Part shown: positions 27,485-36,782 of the stretch, piece by piece
How positions within the stretch are numbered: position 1 is the stretch's first letter
Layout of the letters: each line of letters starts with the position of its first letter
Assembly: GCA_021805205.1 (NCBI GenBank)
Contig: JAJZFV010000015.1
Span: 107,190-171,189, forward strand
Length of the DNA: 64,000 bases
Source of the DNA: Actinomycetes bacterium
Lineage (GTDB): Bacteria; Actinomycetota; Acidimicrobiia; Acidimicrobiales; Acidimicrobiaceae
Direction: 5' to 3'
Translations under genes and position numbers: made by a program
The notes under the pieces: generated by a model
What the model was told of the DNA's origin: nothing
The model's input: only the letters and a program-made list of their open reading frames with translations
Databases searched by the model: none

Positions 27485-28104
27485 TAGTTCTGAGCCTGGG
27501 CCTTTCGTTGTGCAATCGCCGCATCGCTTACCGCACGCTCTTGTAGAACCTCTTCCATCGTTAGAGCGATCGGGGCACTTCTCTCTTGGCGAATTAAAGT
27601 ACCGTGAGACGGTACCTCATCGACAAGTTTTCCTTCGCGAAGATCGTCGATGAGGCTATCGAAGGCCTCTTCATCGACTGGGCCAAAGAAGCGGTAGTTA
27701 ACCTGAAGCGCCGGAGCCTTATTGCAATGGGCAATGCACTCCATGTCCTCCAGGGTGAACAATCCGTCTTCGGTAGTTCCACCCGGGGCCACCCCTAACT
27801 TTTCTTCTGCATGCTCGAGTAGCTCTTCGCCACCCTGTAAAAGGCATGCGATATTGGTGCACACCCCTACTAGGTACTTGCCGACGGGCTCGGTATGCAA
27901 CATATCGTAGAACGAGGCCGTCCCATATACCTCCGCCGGGGTTACTCCTACTAGCTCTGCGATCTCGATCATCAAATCTTCCCTCAGGTACCCCGCCTGT
28001 TCTTGTGCCAAGTGGCAGAGGGGAATCAGAGCAGAGCGAACTTGGGGGTAAAGCGAGCAGATCTTCTCTGCTCTGGCTCTCATTTCAGGGGTAAATCCAC
28101 TCAT
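27484..28104 (-). CDS. nuoE: NADH-quinone oxidoreductase subunit E
   Basis: Thioredoxin-fold subunit carrying the N1a [2Fe-2S] cluster, 206 residues. The ligands are in VGVCTNIACLLQGG (C-x4-C) and MECIAHCNKAPALQVN (C-x3-C). The last 50 residues form a charged tail not found in E. coli NuoE. It overlaps nuoD by four bases. Confidence 0.96.
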   Translation of the reverse strand: MSGFTPEMRARAEKICSLYPQVRSALIPLCHLAQEQAGYLREDLMIEIAELVGVTPAEVYGTASFYDMLHTEPVGKYLVGVCTNIACLLQGGEELLEHAEEKLGVAPGGTTEDGLFTLEDMECIAHCNKAPALQVNYRFFGPVDEEAFDSLIDDLREGKLVDEVPSHGTLIRQERSAPIALTMEEVLQERAVSDAAIAQRKAQAQN

Positions 28105-29492
28105 CTATCTACTTCTCCCATAACCGGGTCGATCGATGATGTGATAGCGACAGCATCAGCGATCAAAGAACCACTCAACATCGTTGGTAATGCCTGGAGG
28201 TTGACAAAGGACGGTCCACGGATATGCATTCTGAACGGCTTCGCACTTCCATCTGAAACCATGTAGCAACCAAGTTCGCCCCTCGGTGATTCAACTGCAA
28301 CATAGGTCTCACCTGGTGGAACGTGGATTCCCTCGGTAAACAACTTGAAGTGGTGGATTAGCGCCTCCATCGATTCGTCGATGCGCTTACGCGGGGGTGG
28401 AGTAACCTTCTTGTCGAGGATGCGGTAAGGTCCAGATGGCATCTTATCGATTATCTGCGAGATGATTCTGCACGATTCCCGCAGCTCCGCCAAACGAACT
28501 GCATAGCGGTCGAAGGTGTCACCCACACTTCCAACAATAACGTCGAATTCGACTTGGTCATAGGCGAGATATGGCATATCTTTGCGAAGATCCCAAGCAA
28601 CCCCAGTCGATCTAAGAAGGGGGCCGGTCGCAGATAGCGAGATGGCCTCCTCTTGGGTGATTATTCCAATTCCCTCCGTGCGCTCGCGAAAGATCGGCTG
28701 ACCGGTGAGCATGTCGTTATATTCATCGAGTCGCATTGGAATCGTCTCAACGATGGCATGAACGTCGTCGTACCATCCATCTGGTAGGTCAGCTGCCACA
28801 CCGCCTGGGCGAATGTAGTTATGGTTCATTCGCAAACCGGTTACCTTCTCCAAGAAGGCAAGAACCATCTCTCGATCTCTAAATCCGTAGATCATCATTG
28901 AAGTTGACCCGAGGTCCATACCGTTGGTCGCCATCCACATCAAGTGGGAAGAGAGGCGATTCAACTCCGACATCAACATTCTGATCCAGACTGCTCTCTC
29001 AGGAACTTCGATTCCAAGGAGAGATTCAGCCGCTAGAGAGAAGACCAGTTCGTTGTTTAGAGGCGAGAGGTAGTCCATTCGGGTGACGTTGGTTGAACCT
29101 TGAATGTAACTGAGCCCCTCGGCAGTCTTTTCCATACCGGTGTGAAGATAGCCTATGACCGGCTTGGTTCGAAGAACAGTCTCACCTTTGAGCTCCATCA
29201 TAAGGCGGAGAACGCCATGGGTTGACGGGTGCTGAGGGCCCATATTGATGATCATGGTCTCATCCTCTGAGATCTCGATATCAACGTCGCCGGAGTCAAG
29301 AATCATACCTTCGGACATCCGAAGGACGCTCCCCTTCTCGCGCCTCAATTCGTTCTCTTCAGTACCTCCCCGAAGGAACATCTCCTGAGGTCCCTCTGAG
29401 GTGTTGGCTATTGGAAGTTCGACTTCTTCTTCGAAGTTGACGCCTTCGAATTCGTACTCGCCATCTGTGCTTTCGGATATCTGCTTTACCAT
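28101..29492 (-). CDS. nuoD: NADH-quinone oxidoreductase subunit D
   Basis: Quinone-site 49-kDa-type subunit, 463 residues from the chosen start. The core begins with MIINMGPQHPSTHGVLRLMMELKGE and includes GYLHTGMEKTAEG, PGGVAADLPDGWYD and the C-terminal GRGELG-like segment ESPRGELGCYMVSDG. I start at the ATG at 29492 (MVKQISES): it follows the nuoC stop and has AGATAGG upstream. The longer frame to 29546 would overlap nuoC by 47 bases. About 65 acidic residues precede the conserved core, which is longer than usual. Confidence 0.93.
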   Translation of the reverse strand: MVKQISESTDGEYEFEGVNFEEEVELPIANTSEGPQEMFLRGGTEENELRREKGSVLRMSEGMILDSGDVDIEISEDETMIINMGPQHPSTHGVLRLMMELKGETVLRTKPVIGYLHTGMEKTAEGLSYIQGSTNVTRMDYLSPLNNELVFSLAAESLLGIEVPERAVWIRMLMSELNRLSSHLMWMATNGMDLGSTSMMIYGFRDREMVLAFLEKVTGLRMNHNYIRPGGVAADLPDGWYDDVHAIVETIPMRLDEYNDMLTGQPIFRERTEGIGIITQEEAISLSATGPLLRSTGVAWDLRKDMPYLAYDQVEFDVIVGSVGDTFDRYAVRLAELRESCRIISQIIDKMPSGPYRILDKKVTPPPRKRIDESMEALIHHFKLFTEGIHVPPGETYVAVESPRGELGCYMVSDGSAKPFRMHIRGPSFVNLQALPTMLSGSLIADAVAITSSIDPVMGEVDR

Positions 29493-29499
29493 TTGCAAC

Positions 29500-29961
29500 C
29501 TATCTGATCGAGGTCGATGATTTGAATTGAACTGGGACTCTTCCAACGGAGTAGTCCTTCCGCAACGGATGGCCCTCCCACCCTTCGGGCATCAATATTC
29601 GAGTGAGATCGGGATGCTCTTCAAAGACGATTCCGAAGAGGTCATAGGCCTCTCGTTCCATAGCTTCTGCCCCTTGATATATGTCGTATATAGATCTAAT
29701 AGTGCAATCGTTCTCTGGAACCTGGACTCGAATCCTAACTCGCTCACGGTCTTGGAGGGAGATGAGATTGACCACGACTTCGAAGCGCTCGGGGACGACG
29801 CCATCGGGAAGAGTATGACTCTCATTGCCAAGATAATCAACTGCGCAAAGGTCGGATAGGAACTCAAAAGAGGACTCTTTCAGCTCGGTGATGAGCTCAA
29901 AGTACTGTTCGCGACTGGGAAAATAACTACCCTTTTCGTCTCTCAAAACAACTTCAATCAT
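29500..29961 (-). CDS. nuoC: NADH-quinone oxidoreductase subunit C
   Basis: The 30-kDa-type peripheral-arm subunit, 153 residues. It shows FEFLSDLCAVDYLG, FEVVVNLISLQDRERVRIRVQVPEND and the signature EREAYDLFGIVFEEHPDLTRILMPEGWEGHPLRKDY. It is a stand-alone NuoC, not fused to NuoD. It overlaps nuoB by one base. Confidence 0.96.
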   Translation of the reverse strand: MIEVVLRDEKGSYFPSREQYFELITELKESSFEFLSDLCAVDYLGNESHTLPDGVVPERFEVVVNLISLQDRERVRIRVQVPENDCTIRSIYDIYQGAEAMEREAYDLFGIVFEEHPDLTRILMPEGWEGHPLRKDYSVGRVPVQFKSSTSIR

Positions 29962-30542
29962 TATTTGCCCGCAATCCTTACTGGTTGGCGCGAGTCGATT
30001 CTTCCCGGACCATTAACTGCCTTCTTCGAGGGCTCGAGTAAGATCTGTGCGCCGTTTCCACTTGCGGTACGTCGCTTTGCGATGTCTCCAGTTCGAATCA
30101 TCTCATGGAGGGTCAAGATTGCGTGCATCAACGTCTCAGGGCCTGGGGGACATCCAGGTGCATAGACATCAACCGGAACGATCTGATCCACACCTTGAAC
30201 AATGGCGTAGTTGTTGAACATTCCTCCAGTAGATGCGCATACGCCCATGGAAATGACCCACTTTGGCTCCATCATCTGGTCGTAGACCTGACGAAGGACC
30301 GGCGCCATCTTTTGTGATACTCGTCCGGCGACGATCATAAGGTCCGCCTGTCGAGGAGAAGCCCTAAAGACCTCCATGCCGAAACGAGCCAAGTCAAAGT
30401 CGGCCGCACCTGCTGACATCATCTCAATTGCACAGCAAGCTAGACCAAAGGTTGCAGGCCATACGCTATTTCGCCGTGCCCATCTAACCAAATTCTCAAT
30501 ATTGCCAGTTAAAAAATTGTGGTTGAGACTCTCTAAACCCAC
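29961..30542 (-). CDS. nuoB: NADH-quinone oxidoreductase subunit B
   Basis: Carries cluster N2, which passes electrons to quinone. It has 193 residues with the tandem Cys of [11 protein letters not shown] and the other ligands in [18 protein letters not shown] and [48 protein letters not shown] is also diagnostic. It lies 66 bases after nuoA. Confidence 0.97.
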   Translation of the reverse strand: MGLESLNHNFLTGNIENLVRWARRNSVWPATFGLACCAIEMMSAGAADFDLARFGMEVFRASPRQADLMIVAGRVSQKMAPVLRQVYDQMMEPKWVISMGVCASTGGMFNNYAIVQGVDQIVPVDVYAPGCPPGPETLMHAILTLHEMIRTGDIAKRRTASGNGAQILLEPSKKAVNGPGRIDSRQPVRIAGK

Positions 30543-30608
30543 GTAAACCTCCGGGTATGGTTACCGCTCCCATGGCTATTACAGCACAAAGCGGAAAATC
30601 TAAAGGAT

Positions 30609-31052
30609 CTATACTTGCTCGCTCGTCGAGGGAACTCGCCGTACGGTGTTGTTGGCGTCTCTAACGGGATATGGCGTCTGCTGGATGAACTTCTTGGTCG
30701 GACCCCAATCAAGGGCTCCATTGGAGATCATGTAGACAAAGGAGGCGAAGACAACTACAGCGAAGACGATCATCTCTGAGAGTCCAAAGGAACCCAGTTG
30801 ATGAAAGTAGACCGCGAATGGATAAAGAAAGATAATTTCAATATCGAAGATAATGAAGATCATGGCGATTAGGTAAAACCGAACTGGGAATCTAGCCGCA
30901 GGCTCCCTCTGGGGGACGATTCCGCACTCATAAGGAGCAAGCTTCGCCGCAGTCGGCTTCTTGGGTGCAAGTAACCCCGAAGCAACAAACGACCCCGCTG
31001 CGAAGGCAACACCCAAGATAATCATGACCAAAATGGGTAGGTACGACGCCAT
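30609..31052 (-). CDS. nuoA: NADH-quinone oxidoreductase subunit A
   Basis: Three-span membrane subunit, first gene of the nuo operon. I start at the ATG at 31052 (MASYLPILVM, 147 residues) because it has GAGAGGTGA upstream; the frame extends to 31103 without a good site. Conserved parts are YECGIVPQREPAARFPVRFYLIAMIFIIFDIEIIFLYPFAV. A hydrophilic tail of about 30 residues after the last span is longer than in most NuoA. Confidence 0.95.
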   Translation of the reverse strand: MASYLPILVMIILGVAFAAGSFVASGLLAPKKPTAAKLAPYECGIVPQREPAARFPVRFYLIAMIFIIFDIEIIFLYPFAVYFHQLGSFGLSEMIVFAVVVFASFVYMISNGALDWGPTKKFIQQTPYPVRDANNTVRRVPSTSEQV

Positions 31053-31313
31053 CTTGAAAAAATCACCTCTCTGTAGACGTAATGGGGATGGCGCATTTCG
31101 CACCCCTAGAAGAAGAAACCCTCTAGGAACTTCCCCTTACCCTTTAATGTCTACCACTAAAGCTACCTAAAATGCCAAACGACTCCATCTCGGTAACGTG
31201 CTTATTCCCTAAATTTAAAGTTTTTGATATAAATTGTTCATCTCAATTTGGCCTCCTCTAACTAGGAATTATGCCACCGCAAATAGAGTCGCAATCTCAT
31301 CTAGGATCTAGGC
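31053..31313. promoter_or_regulatory. Intergenic region between nuoA and the flavoprotein gene
   Basis: A 261-base divergent gap. Its middle (about 31195-31260) is markedly AT-rich and must hold the nuo promoter on the minus strand and the flavoprotein promoter on the plus strand. I could not fix -35/-10 boxes with confidence and see no riboswitch-like structure. Confidence 0.4.
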
Positions 31314-32603
31314 GTGGAGTCAAATCGAATCAAATGTGACGTGTTGGTAATTGGAGCCGGACCTGCCGGTGCATCGGCATCGTACTGGTTGGCAAAATCA
31401 GGCTTCAATGTGATGACGGTGGAGAGAAAAAAGTTTCCTCGAGAAAAGACTTGTGGCGACGGCCTCACCCCGAGATCGGTCTATCAACTCGAAGCTATGG
31501 GAATGGCGCAATTTCTCGCAACAACTCATAAGTATCAAGGCCTTCGTACGGTAGCTTTCGGCAAGGAGATGGAGCTCACCTGGCCATCACACCCAGAACT
31601 TCCAGAGGTAGGTTATGTAGTTACGCGCTACCGCCTCGACGAAGCGGTAGCTATGAATGCAGTGGATGCCGGGACCAAGCTTCTCACTTATCACGAAGCG
31701 GTAGATCTAACCCTTGACGATGAATACCAAGTGCGCCAGGTGGAGATAGTAAACAAGGCAACGAATGAAAAGATCTTTGTAGAGCCGCGGTATCTTATTG
31801 TCGCCGATGGCTCCAACTCACGAATTGGACGTATGCTCGGGGCAAGCCGAGATAGAGACCTTCCGATGGGACTTGCCCTGAGAGGATACTTCTCATCTCC
31901 CCTAGCATCAGATCCTTACATCGAATCCCATCTCGATATCCGGAGCGATACTGGAGAGATACTCCCTGGATATGGCTGGATCTTTCCACTCGGAGACGGG
32001 AGAGTCAATGCAGGAATTGGCCTCCTCTCGACCCTCGGCAAGTGGAAAGAGGTAAATACGACCAAGCTGATGGAGGCGTTCGTCAAAGGAGCTCCGAAGA
32101 GATGGGGACTATCGATCGATGACCCGATCTACAAGGGCACCGGAGGAAAGCTACCCATGGGACTGTCTATCTCGCCGCGTTCGGGAGGTAACTACCTCAT
32201 GGCCGGTGACGCTACTGGCTCGATCAATCCAATGAATGGAGAGGGAATTGCCTATGGTTACGAGACCGGAAGGGCCGCAGCTTCGATAATCACCGACTGC
32301 ATTTCACTAAATGACCCAACCATCATCGCGCGCTATAACCAGCTCCTCGAAGAGACTTACGGCGAATACTATAAATTTGCACGCTCATTCGTAAAACTCA
32401 TCGGGAACCCCATGGTCATGCGTACTGCGGTTGGCCTTGGCATCAACTCTAAAGTAGTGATGAGACCGGTCGTCCGTATAATGGCAAACCTGATGCGCCC
32501 TGACCATCTGGGGCCATCAGAGGCACTTTTCAGGGCAGGGGTTGCCGCAATTGACGCCAAGGACCGCGTAACGACACTACTTAGAGGCGGTTCGCCTCGA
32601 TAA
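31314..32603 (+). CDS. Geranylgeranyl reductase family FAD oxidoreductase, probable menaquinone reductase
   Basis: A 429-residue flavoprotein. The FAD Rossmann motif is VLVIGAGPAGASASYWLA near the N-terminus, with the family signature FPREKTCGDGLTPRSVYQLEAMGM. A second FAD segment is YLMAGDATGSINPMNGEGIAYGYETGR. In mycobacteria the homologue MenJ saturates one isoprene unit of menaquinone. Its place beside the complex I operon, whose acceptor is menaquinone in Actinobacteria, supports that role, but an archaeal-lipid-type reductase cannot be excluded by sequence alone. The start is GTG. The 3' end overlaps convergent hemL by 23 bases. Confidence 0.85.
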   Translation: MESNRIKCDVLVIGAGPAGASASYWLAKSGFNVMTVERKKFPREKTCGDGLTPRSVYQLEAMGMAQFLATTHKYQGLRTVAFGKEMELTWPSHPELPEVGYVVTRYRLDEAVAMNAVDAGTKLLTYHEAVDLTLDDEYQVRQVEIVNKATNEKIFVEPRYLIVADGSNSRIGRMLGASRDRDLPMGLALRGYFSSPLASDPYIESHLDIRSDTGEILPGYGWIFPLGDGRVNAGIGLLSTLGKWKEVNTTKLMEAFVKGAPKRWGLSIDDPIYKGTGGKLPMGLSISPRSGGNYLMAGDATGSINPMNGEGIAYGYETGRAAASIITDCISLNDPTIIARYNQLLEETYGEYYKFARSFVKLIGNPMVMRTAVGLGINSKVVMRPVVRIMANLMRPDHLGPSEALFRAGVAAIDAKDRVTTLLRGGSPR

Positions 32604-33867
32604 AGGCTGCAACGTCACCCGCCGCTGCACTAGCGATGTCGATGGTCCACTCAATGTCGTCCCAACTGTGCGCTAGCGAAGGGAAGATTACCTCGTAGCT
32701 TCCCGGCGCTAACGCCACTCCGCGCTTGAGCATCGAATTAAAGAAGACACTGTAAAGACCGCTATTTCCCGATACCTTCGACTCCTCATAGTTCTTCGGG
32801 GCGTAGTCGAGAAAGAAGATACCTAGCAACGATTCAACGTATGGAATTGTGACTGCGACTCCAACGTCCGAAAAAACCTTTGTCAAACCCTCGGCAAGCG
32901 CCTTAGCTCGTCCCGCGAGCATCAAGTAACTAGAGTCGTCGAGCTTAGAAAGCGCAGCTATGCCGGCGGCAGTTGCAACTGGATTTCCCGATAATGTACC
33001 GGCTTGATATACAGGACCGACCGGCGCAACCTTCTCCATTATCTCTGCTCGGCCACCAAATGCTCCAATTGGCAGACCACCTCCGATTACCTTACCAAAT
33101 GTCCACATATCAGGAGTAACTCCAAAGTAACCAGATGCACCACCCATTGAGAGGCGAAATCCAGTGATGACTTCATCGAAGATTAGTACGGCTCCCACAC
33201 GATCGCATTCGGCACGCAGCCCCTCCAAAAAGCCTTCTTGTGGGGCAACTAGATTCATATTTGCAGCAACGGGTTCGACGATCACCGCTGCGACTGTTTC
33301 ATCTAGAGTCGGAACCTGGTTGTAAGGAAGTACAACCGTAGACGATACCGCAGCGATTGGAATACCCGCTGAATCTGGCAACGATAGCGTCGCAACGCCG
33401 CTTCCCGCTCCCGCCAAAAGAGCATCCGAGTGGCCGTGGTAACAACCATCGAACTTTACGATCTTGTCGCGTCCGGTAAACCCTCTAGCCACCCTTAGCG
33501 CAGACATAGTCGCCTCAGTGCCGCTAGAACAAAGACGGACCATCTCAAGGCCGGTTACTCTTTCGGTTATCAACTTGGCAATTGCGACTTCATTGGGCGT
33601 TGGAGCGCCAAAAGTCGAGCCTTTAGCAGCTGCAGCCACGATCGCCCCTACAACGTCTTCATCTGCATGGCCAAGGATTGAAGCCCCGTAGGACTGAACG
33701 TAGTCAAGATATCGACGACCCTCAACGTCAAAGACATAGGCACCCTTTCCGCGATCCACAAAGTATGGAGTTCCACCTCCGACCGAACGAAATGCTCGAA
33801 CCGGAGAATTTACTCCCCCTGGTATCAGGCGCTGAGCTTCTTCGAAGAGTTCCTTATTAGTCGCCAA
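32581..33867 (-). CDS. hemL: Glutamate-1-semialdehyde 2,1-aminomutase
   Basis: PLP enzyme that makes 5-aminolevulinate from glutamate-1-semialdehyde in the C5 haem pathway. It has 428 residues, starting LFEEAQRLIPGGVNSPVRAFRSVGG. The PLP pocket includes SSGTEATMSALRVARG and YHGHSDALL. LIFDEVITGFR is followed by the Schiff-base Lys in FGKVIGGGLPIGAFGG. It is the last gene of the haem cluster, separated from hemB by a chemoreceptor gene. Confidence 0.98.
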   Translation of the reverse strand: MATNKELFEEAQRLIPGGVNSPVRAFRSVGGGTPYFVDRGKGAYVFDVEGRRYLDYVQSYGASILGHADEDVVGAIVAAAAKGSTFGAPTPNEVAIAKLITERVTGLEMVRLCSSGTEATMSALRVARGFTGRDKIVKFDGCYHGHSDALLAGAGSGVATLSLPDSAGIPIAAVSSTVVLPYNQVPTLDETVAAVIVEPVAANMNLVAPQEGFLEGLRAECDRVGAVLIFDEVITGFRLSMGGASGYFGVTPDMWTFGKVIGGGLPIGAFGGRAEIMEKVAPVGPVYQAGTLSGNPVATAAGIAALSKLDDSSYLMLAGRAKALAEGLTKVFSDVGVAVTIPYVESLLGIFFLDYAPKNYEESKVSGNSGLYSVFFNSMLKRGVALAPGSYEVIFPSLAHSWDDIEWTIDIASAAAGDVAAFIEANRL

Positions 33868-33944
33868 CTTTGCTACCTTTCCAACTGCATCAACATTCTA
33901 AAAGAATGAGCTTACTCTCGAAAAATAGCTAGTTGAGGGGTGAG

Positions 33945-35609
33945 TTAGCCGCGGTAACCGAGACGAAATGCACCCCAGTGCTTTCCATCTACATATATTG
34001 GTGCTGACACGTCCTTCATAACAACGTATTTCCCAGCGCCAAGATCCCGACGATAGACCTGAACTAGAAATTCATCTGTCGACTTGGCCCCATTTTGAGC
34101 GACTGGATCATCGAAGATCCTTCTGTTTCTCGAGTGTAAGTTATCCCAGATCGGATCTCCCGTAGGGGGCTCGGAGTAGACCTTATTGTGGGTCCCTATG
34201 TAGCCTGACGAGTCGATAGCTGCGCAAAATACAATCCTACGGTCAGAGGCCAGAATCCGCTCTTGAATCGCTGGCAGGACTACGTCGGTAAAGTCGACAA
34301 ATTTAGTATTGTACTTTTCCGGATCTGTATCGGGAATCAGCACATAATCCTGATCAAATAAATTTCGCCGAGAGATCAAGCCATCACGGATCGATCTTTC
34401 GAAGAGACTCCCTACCTCTAACGCTGCGTTGATCACAATATCGGTGAATATATAGTCAACCGTCTTCACTCCAGATCGAACCGTCTGATTAACCAAGGTC
34501 TTTGCTAGTTCTGAAACCTGCAGCGTAAGGTCTTTAGTATCTGCTAGTAGTAGACCAGAATCCGAAACCTCTTCAGAGAGTTCGCTCAACGAATCGGCAA
34601 ATTGTTTCACCTCCGCCGCTGATTCAATCGCATTCCGAGCGATACTTCTCATACCTTCATCAGTACCAGCAAGAGATATCTCAACATCCGAAATCGCATC
34701 TCCCATCGACGAAGTTGCGACTTCTGCACGTTCAGCCATAGCCTTAGCCACGAGAGCGTCGTCGCAGAGTGCGCCGATGCGATTCTTTAGCTCTTTTGCG
34801 GTATCAGCAGACTCACCAGCAGCTTTGATAGTTTGGTCAGCAAGTTGACGAATTGAATTCGCAATAACCGCGAAAGACGACCCGGCCTCCCCCGATCTCA
34901 TCGCTTCAATTCGAGCGTTTAACGCAAGAATATGGGTCTGCTGGGCGATTCGAGAGATGACATTTGTAACCTCACCAATTCCACCGGCCACAACACCAAG
35001 ATCCTGAAGCTCTTGTGCCGTGGTACCAACCCATTCAATAAGACTTTTAATTTCAGCGATCGCTTCGTTGACTTCGTCGCGGGTAGTGCCGATCTTCTCC
35101 GAGAGGATTTGGGTTGCATTTTGTGCATCCTCTGCCCCAAGTGCGACTTGAGTATTTCTTTGAGATAGGCCATTCACAATACCGCTCAAAGCGTTCACTT
35201 GATCGATCTGACCTAGCAGTGATGCAGATACCTCGTCAACGACACCGGCCATCTCAGCAATCCGGGTGCCCAAATTAGAGGCAGCGACTGCAATTTTATT
35301 CAAAACAACTTGATTATCGGATGTATCGCCCTTGTTTGCGACGCCCCTGCTTTGGGTTGCAGGAGGAGCAGTTTCAGTAGATGTTGGCGCTAGTATTTCT
35401 GCGGTTTCATCAATTAGAGGTGAGGCCAAGTTGCTCTCGCTTGCTCGCCCAAATGACTCAGGATCGGGACGCTCAATAATGGGAGAGGGCGAAGGAACGA
35501 TCTTTTCACCCCGAGGCCTCCTAGTTCGGGCAGCAACTGAACCCTCTGCCTTACTATTGGCCCCGTCTCCGCTACCACCAATAACTGGCGAAGCTTCCGT
35601 AGTAGTCAT
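33945..35609 (-). CDS. Cytosolic methyl-accepting chemotaxis-type protein with C-terminal sensor-like domain
   Basis: A 554-residue soluble protein with no membrane span. The N-terminal 100 residues are low-complexity. A coiled-coil signalling domain follows (about 105-365), with the receptor hairpin tip readable as [43 protein letters not shown]. The last 170 residues form a Cache/PAS-like domain ending [33 protein letters not shown] and [12 protein letters not shown], as in other soluble receptors. I start at the ATG at 35609 behind AGAGAGGA; the frame extends nine codons upstream. It sits between hemB and hemL. No che genes are in view. Confidence 0.85.
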   Translation of the reverse strand: MTTTEASPVIGGSGDGANSKAEGSVAARTRRPRGEKIVPSPSPIIERPDPESFGRASESNLASPLIDETAEILAPTSTETAPPATQSRGVANKGDTSDNQVVLNKIAVAASNLGTRIAEMAGVVDEVSASLLGQIDQVNALSGIVNGLSQRNTQVALGAEDAQNATQILSEKIGTTRDEVNEAIAEIKSLIEWVGTTAQELQDLGVVAGGIGEVTNVISRIAQQTHILALNARIEAMRSGEAGSSFAVIANSIRQLADQTIKAAGESADTAKELKNRIGALCDDALVAKAMAERAEVATSSMGDAISDVEISLAGTDEGMRSIARNAIESAAEVKQFADSLSELSEEVSDSGLLLADTKDLTLQVSELAKTLVNQTVRSGVKTVDYIFTDIVINAALEVGSLFERSIRDGLISRRNLFDQDYVLIPDTDPEKYNTKFVDFTDVVLPAIQERILASDRRIVFCAAIDSSGYIGTHNKVYSEPPTGDPIWDNLHSRNRRIFDDPVAQNGAKSTDEFLVQVYRRDLGAGKYVVMKDVSAPIYVDGKHWGAFRLGYRG

Positions 35610-35674
35610 CGATGAAATTCCTCTCTGAGAGAACATTCAAGACAATGTGCTATGAACGTAGACTCTTAGGTTTA

Positions 35675-35702
35675 TCATCGGACTTGAGCGAACCGATCTT
35701 TA
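35675..35702 (-). promoter_or_regulatory. Possible FliA/WhiG-class promoter of the chemoreceptor gene
   Basis: Read on the minus strand, TAAA (35702-35699) is followed after 16 bases by TCCGATGA (35682-35675). The consensus for sigma-28/WhiG holoenzyme is TAAA, 15 bases, then GCCGATAA. The core CCGAT matches, the spacing is one base long, and two flanking positions differ. It would start transcription about 60 bases before the ATG. An 8-bp inverted repeat CCGATCTT/AAGATCGG (35693-35718) overlaps the -35 part. Confidence 0.35.
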
Positions 35703-35746
35703 CTTAAACCAAGATCGGCCCGTCCGGGCGAGCCCTTCGCGAAGAG

Positions 35747-36727
35747 CTAAGCCAAGATCTCATCGATGCGATGGGCAAAGTAAGTAAGAATCGAACTGGC
35801 TCCGGCACGTTTGATCGCCACCAAACTCTCATAAGCTATCGCCGCTTCATCGATGTAACCGGCAACTCCTGCGGCCTTGATCATTGAATACTCTCCAGAG
35901 ACTTGATATGCAGCAACTGGAACGCTAACCAGATTTCGCACCGATCGGATGATGTCAAGGTACATTCCCGCAGGTTTGACCATTACCATGTCCGCACCTT
36001 CAGCTATATCGAGTTCAACCTCCGTAATAGCTTCAGAGACATTCCTGAAGTCTTGTTGATATCCCTTGCGGTCCCCACCATTTGCTATCGAAACGTTAAC
36101 CGCCTCGCGGAATGGACCGTAAAGTCCCGAGGCGTACTTGATCGAGTAGGCAAGAATTCCAACGTTGGTAAAGCCCGCAGAATCAAGGGCGCCTCTGATG
36201 TAGCCAACCTGTCCATCCATCATCCCTGATGGACCTACGAAATCGACTCCGGCCCTCGCTTGCGATAGAGCCATCCTGCCATAGAGCTCTAGAGTTGCGT
36301 CGTTATCGACACAACCCCTATCGTCTAATACTCCGCAGTGGCCGTGGTCAGTAAATTCATCTAGACAAAGATCGGCCATGACTAATGCATTCTCGCCAAA
36401 CTCGTCCTTAAACGCAGCTATGGAGCGGGAGGTGATATTGTCATCGGAGTAGCCCCTACTGCCTCGGGAATCCTTTTCAGCTGGAACCCCAAAGATCATG
36501 AAGGACTTTACTCCAGTAGAAAAAACTCTTCGCGCCTCTTTCACGGCCGACTCAAGGTCGTATTGAAAGATCCCTGGCAATGTTGAAAGGGGGATAGGCT
36601 TATCGATGCCCTCTCGGACAAAGAGAGGAAGTATTAGCTCAGCCGGAGCGACAGAGACCTCTGCCACAAGATCCCGAACCGCAACGGTGGATCTCAATCT
36701 ACGGGGCCTTCGAATTATTTGACTCAT
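35747..36727 (-). CDS. hemB: Delta-aminolevulinic acid dehydratase (porphobilinogen synthase)
   Basis: Condenses two 5-aminolevulinates to porphobilinogen. It has 326 residues. Active-site lysines lie in GILAYSIKYASGLYGPFREAV and ADMVMVKPAGMYLDIIR. The metal-site segment reads MADLCLDEFTDHGHCGVLDDRGCVDND, with the Cys-containing pattern of zinc-type enzymes. KGYQQDFRN is present. It belongs to the hemACDB cluster. Confidence 0.97.
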   Translation of the reverse strand: MSQIIRRPRRLRSTVAVRDLVAEVSVAPAELILPLFVREGIDKPIPLSTLPGIFQYDLESAVKEARRVFSTGVKSFMIFGVPAEKDSRGSRGYSDDNITSRSIAAFKDEFGENALVMADLCLDEFTDHGHCGVLDDRGCVDNDATLELYGRMALSQARAGVDFVGPSGMMDGQVGYIRGALDSAGFTNVGILAYSIKYASGLYGPFREAVNVSIANGGDRKGYQQDFRNVSEAITEVELDIAEGADMVMVKPAGMYLDIIRSVRNLVSVPVAAYQVSGEYSMIKAAGVAGYIDEAAIAYESLVAIKRAGASSILTYFAHRIDEILA

Positions 36728-36782
36728 ACAACTATGTTATTTCGAGGTTGGTGAAACGTCAACGCAACTCGTATCCTCGATC

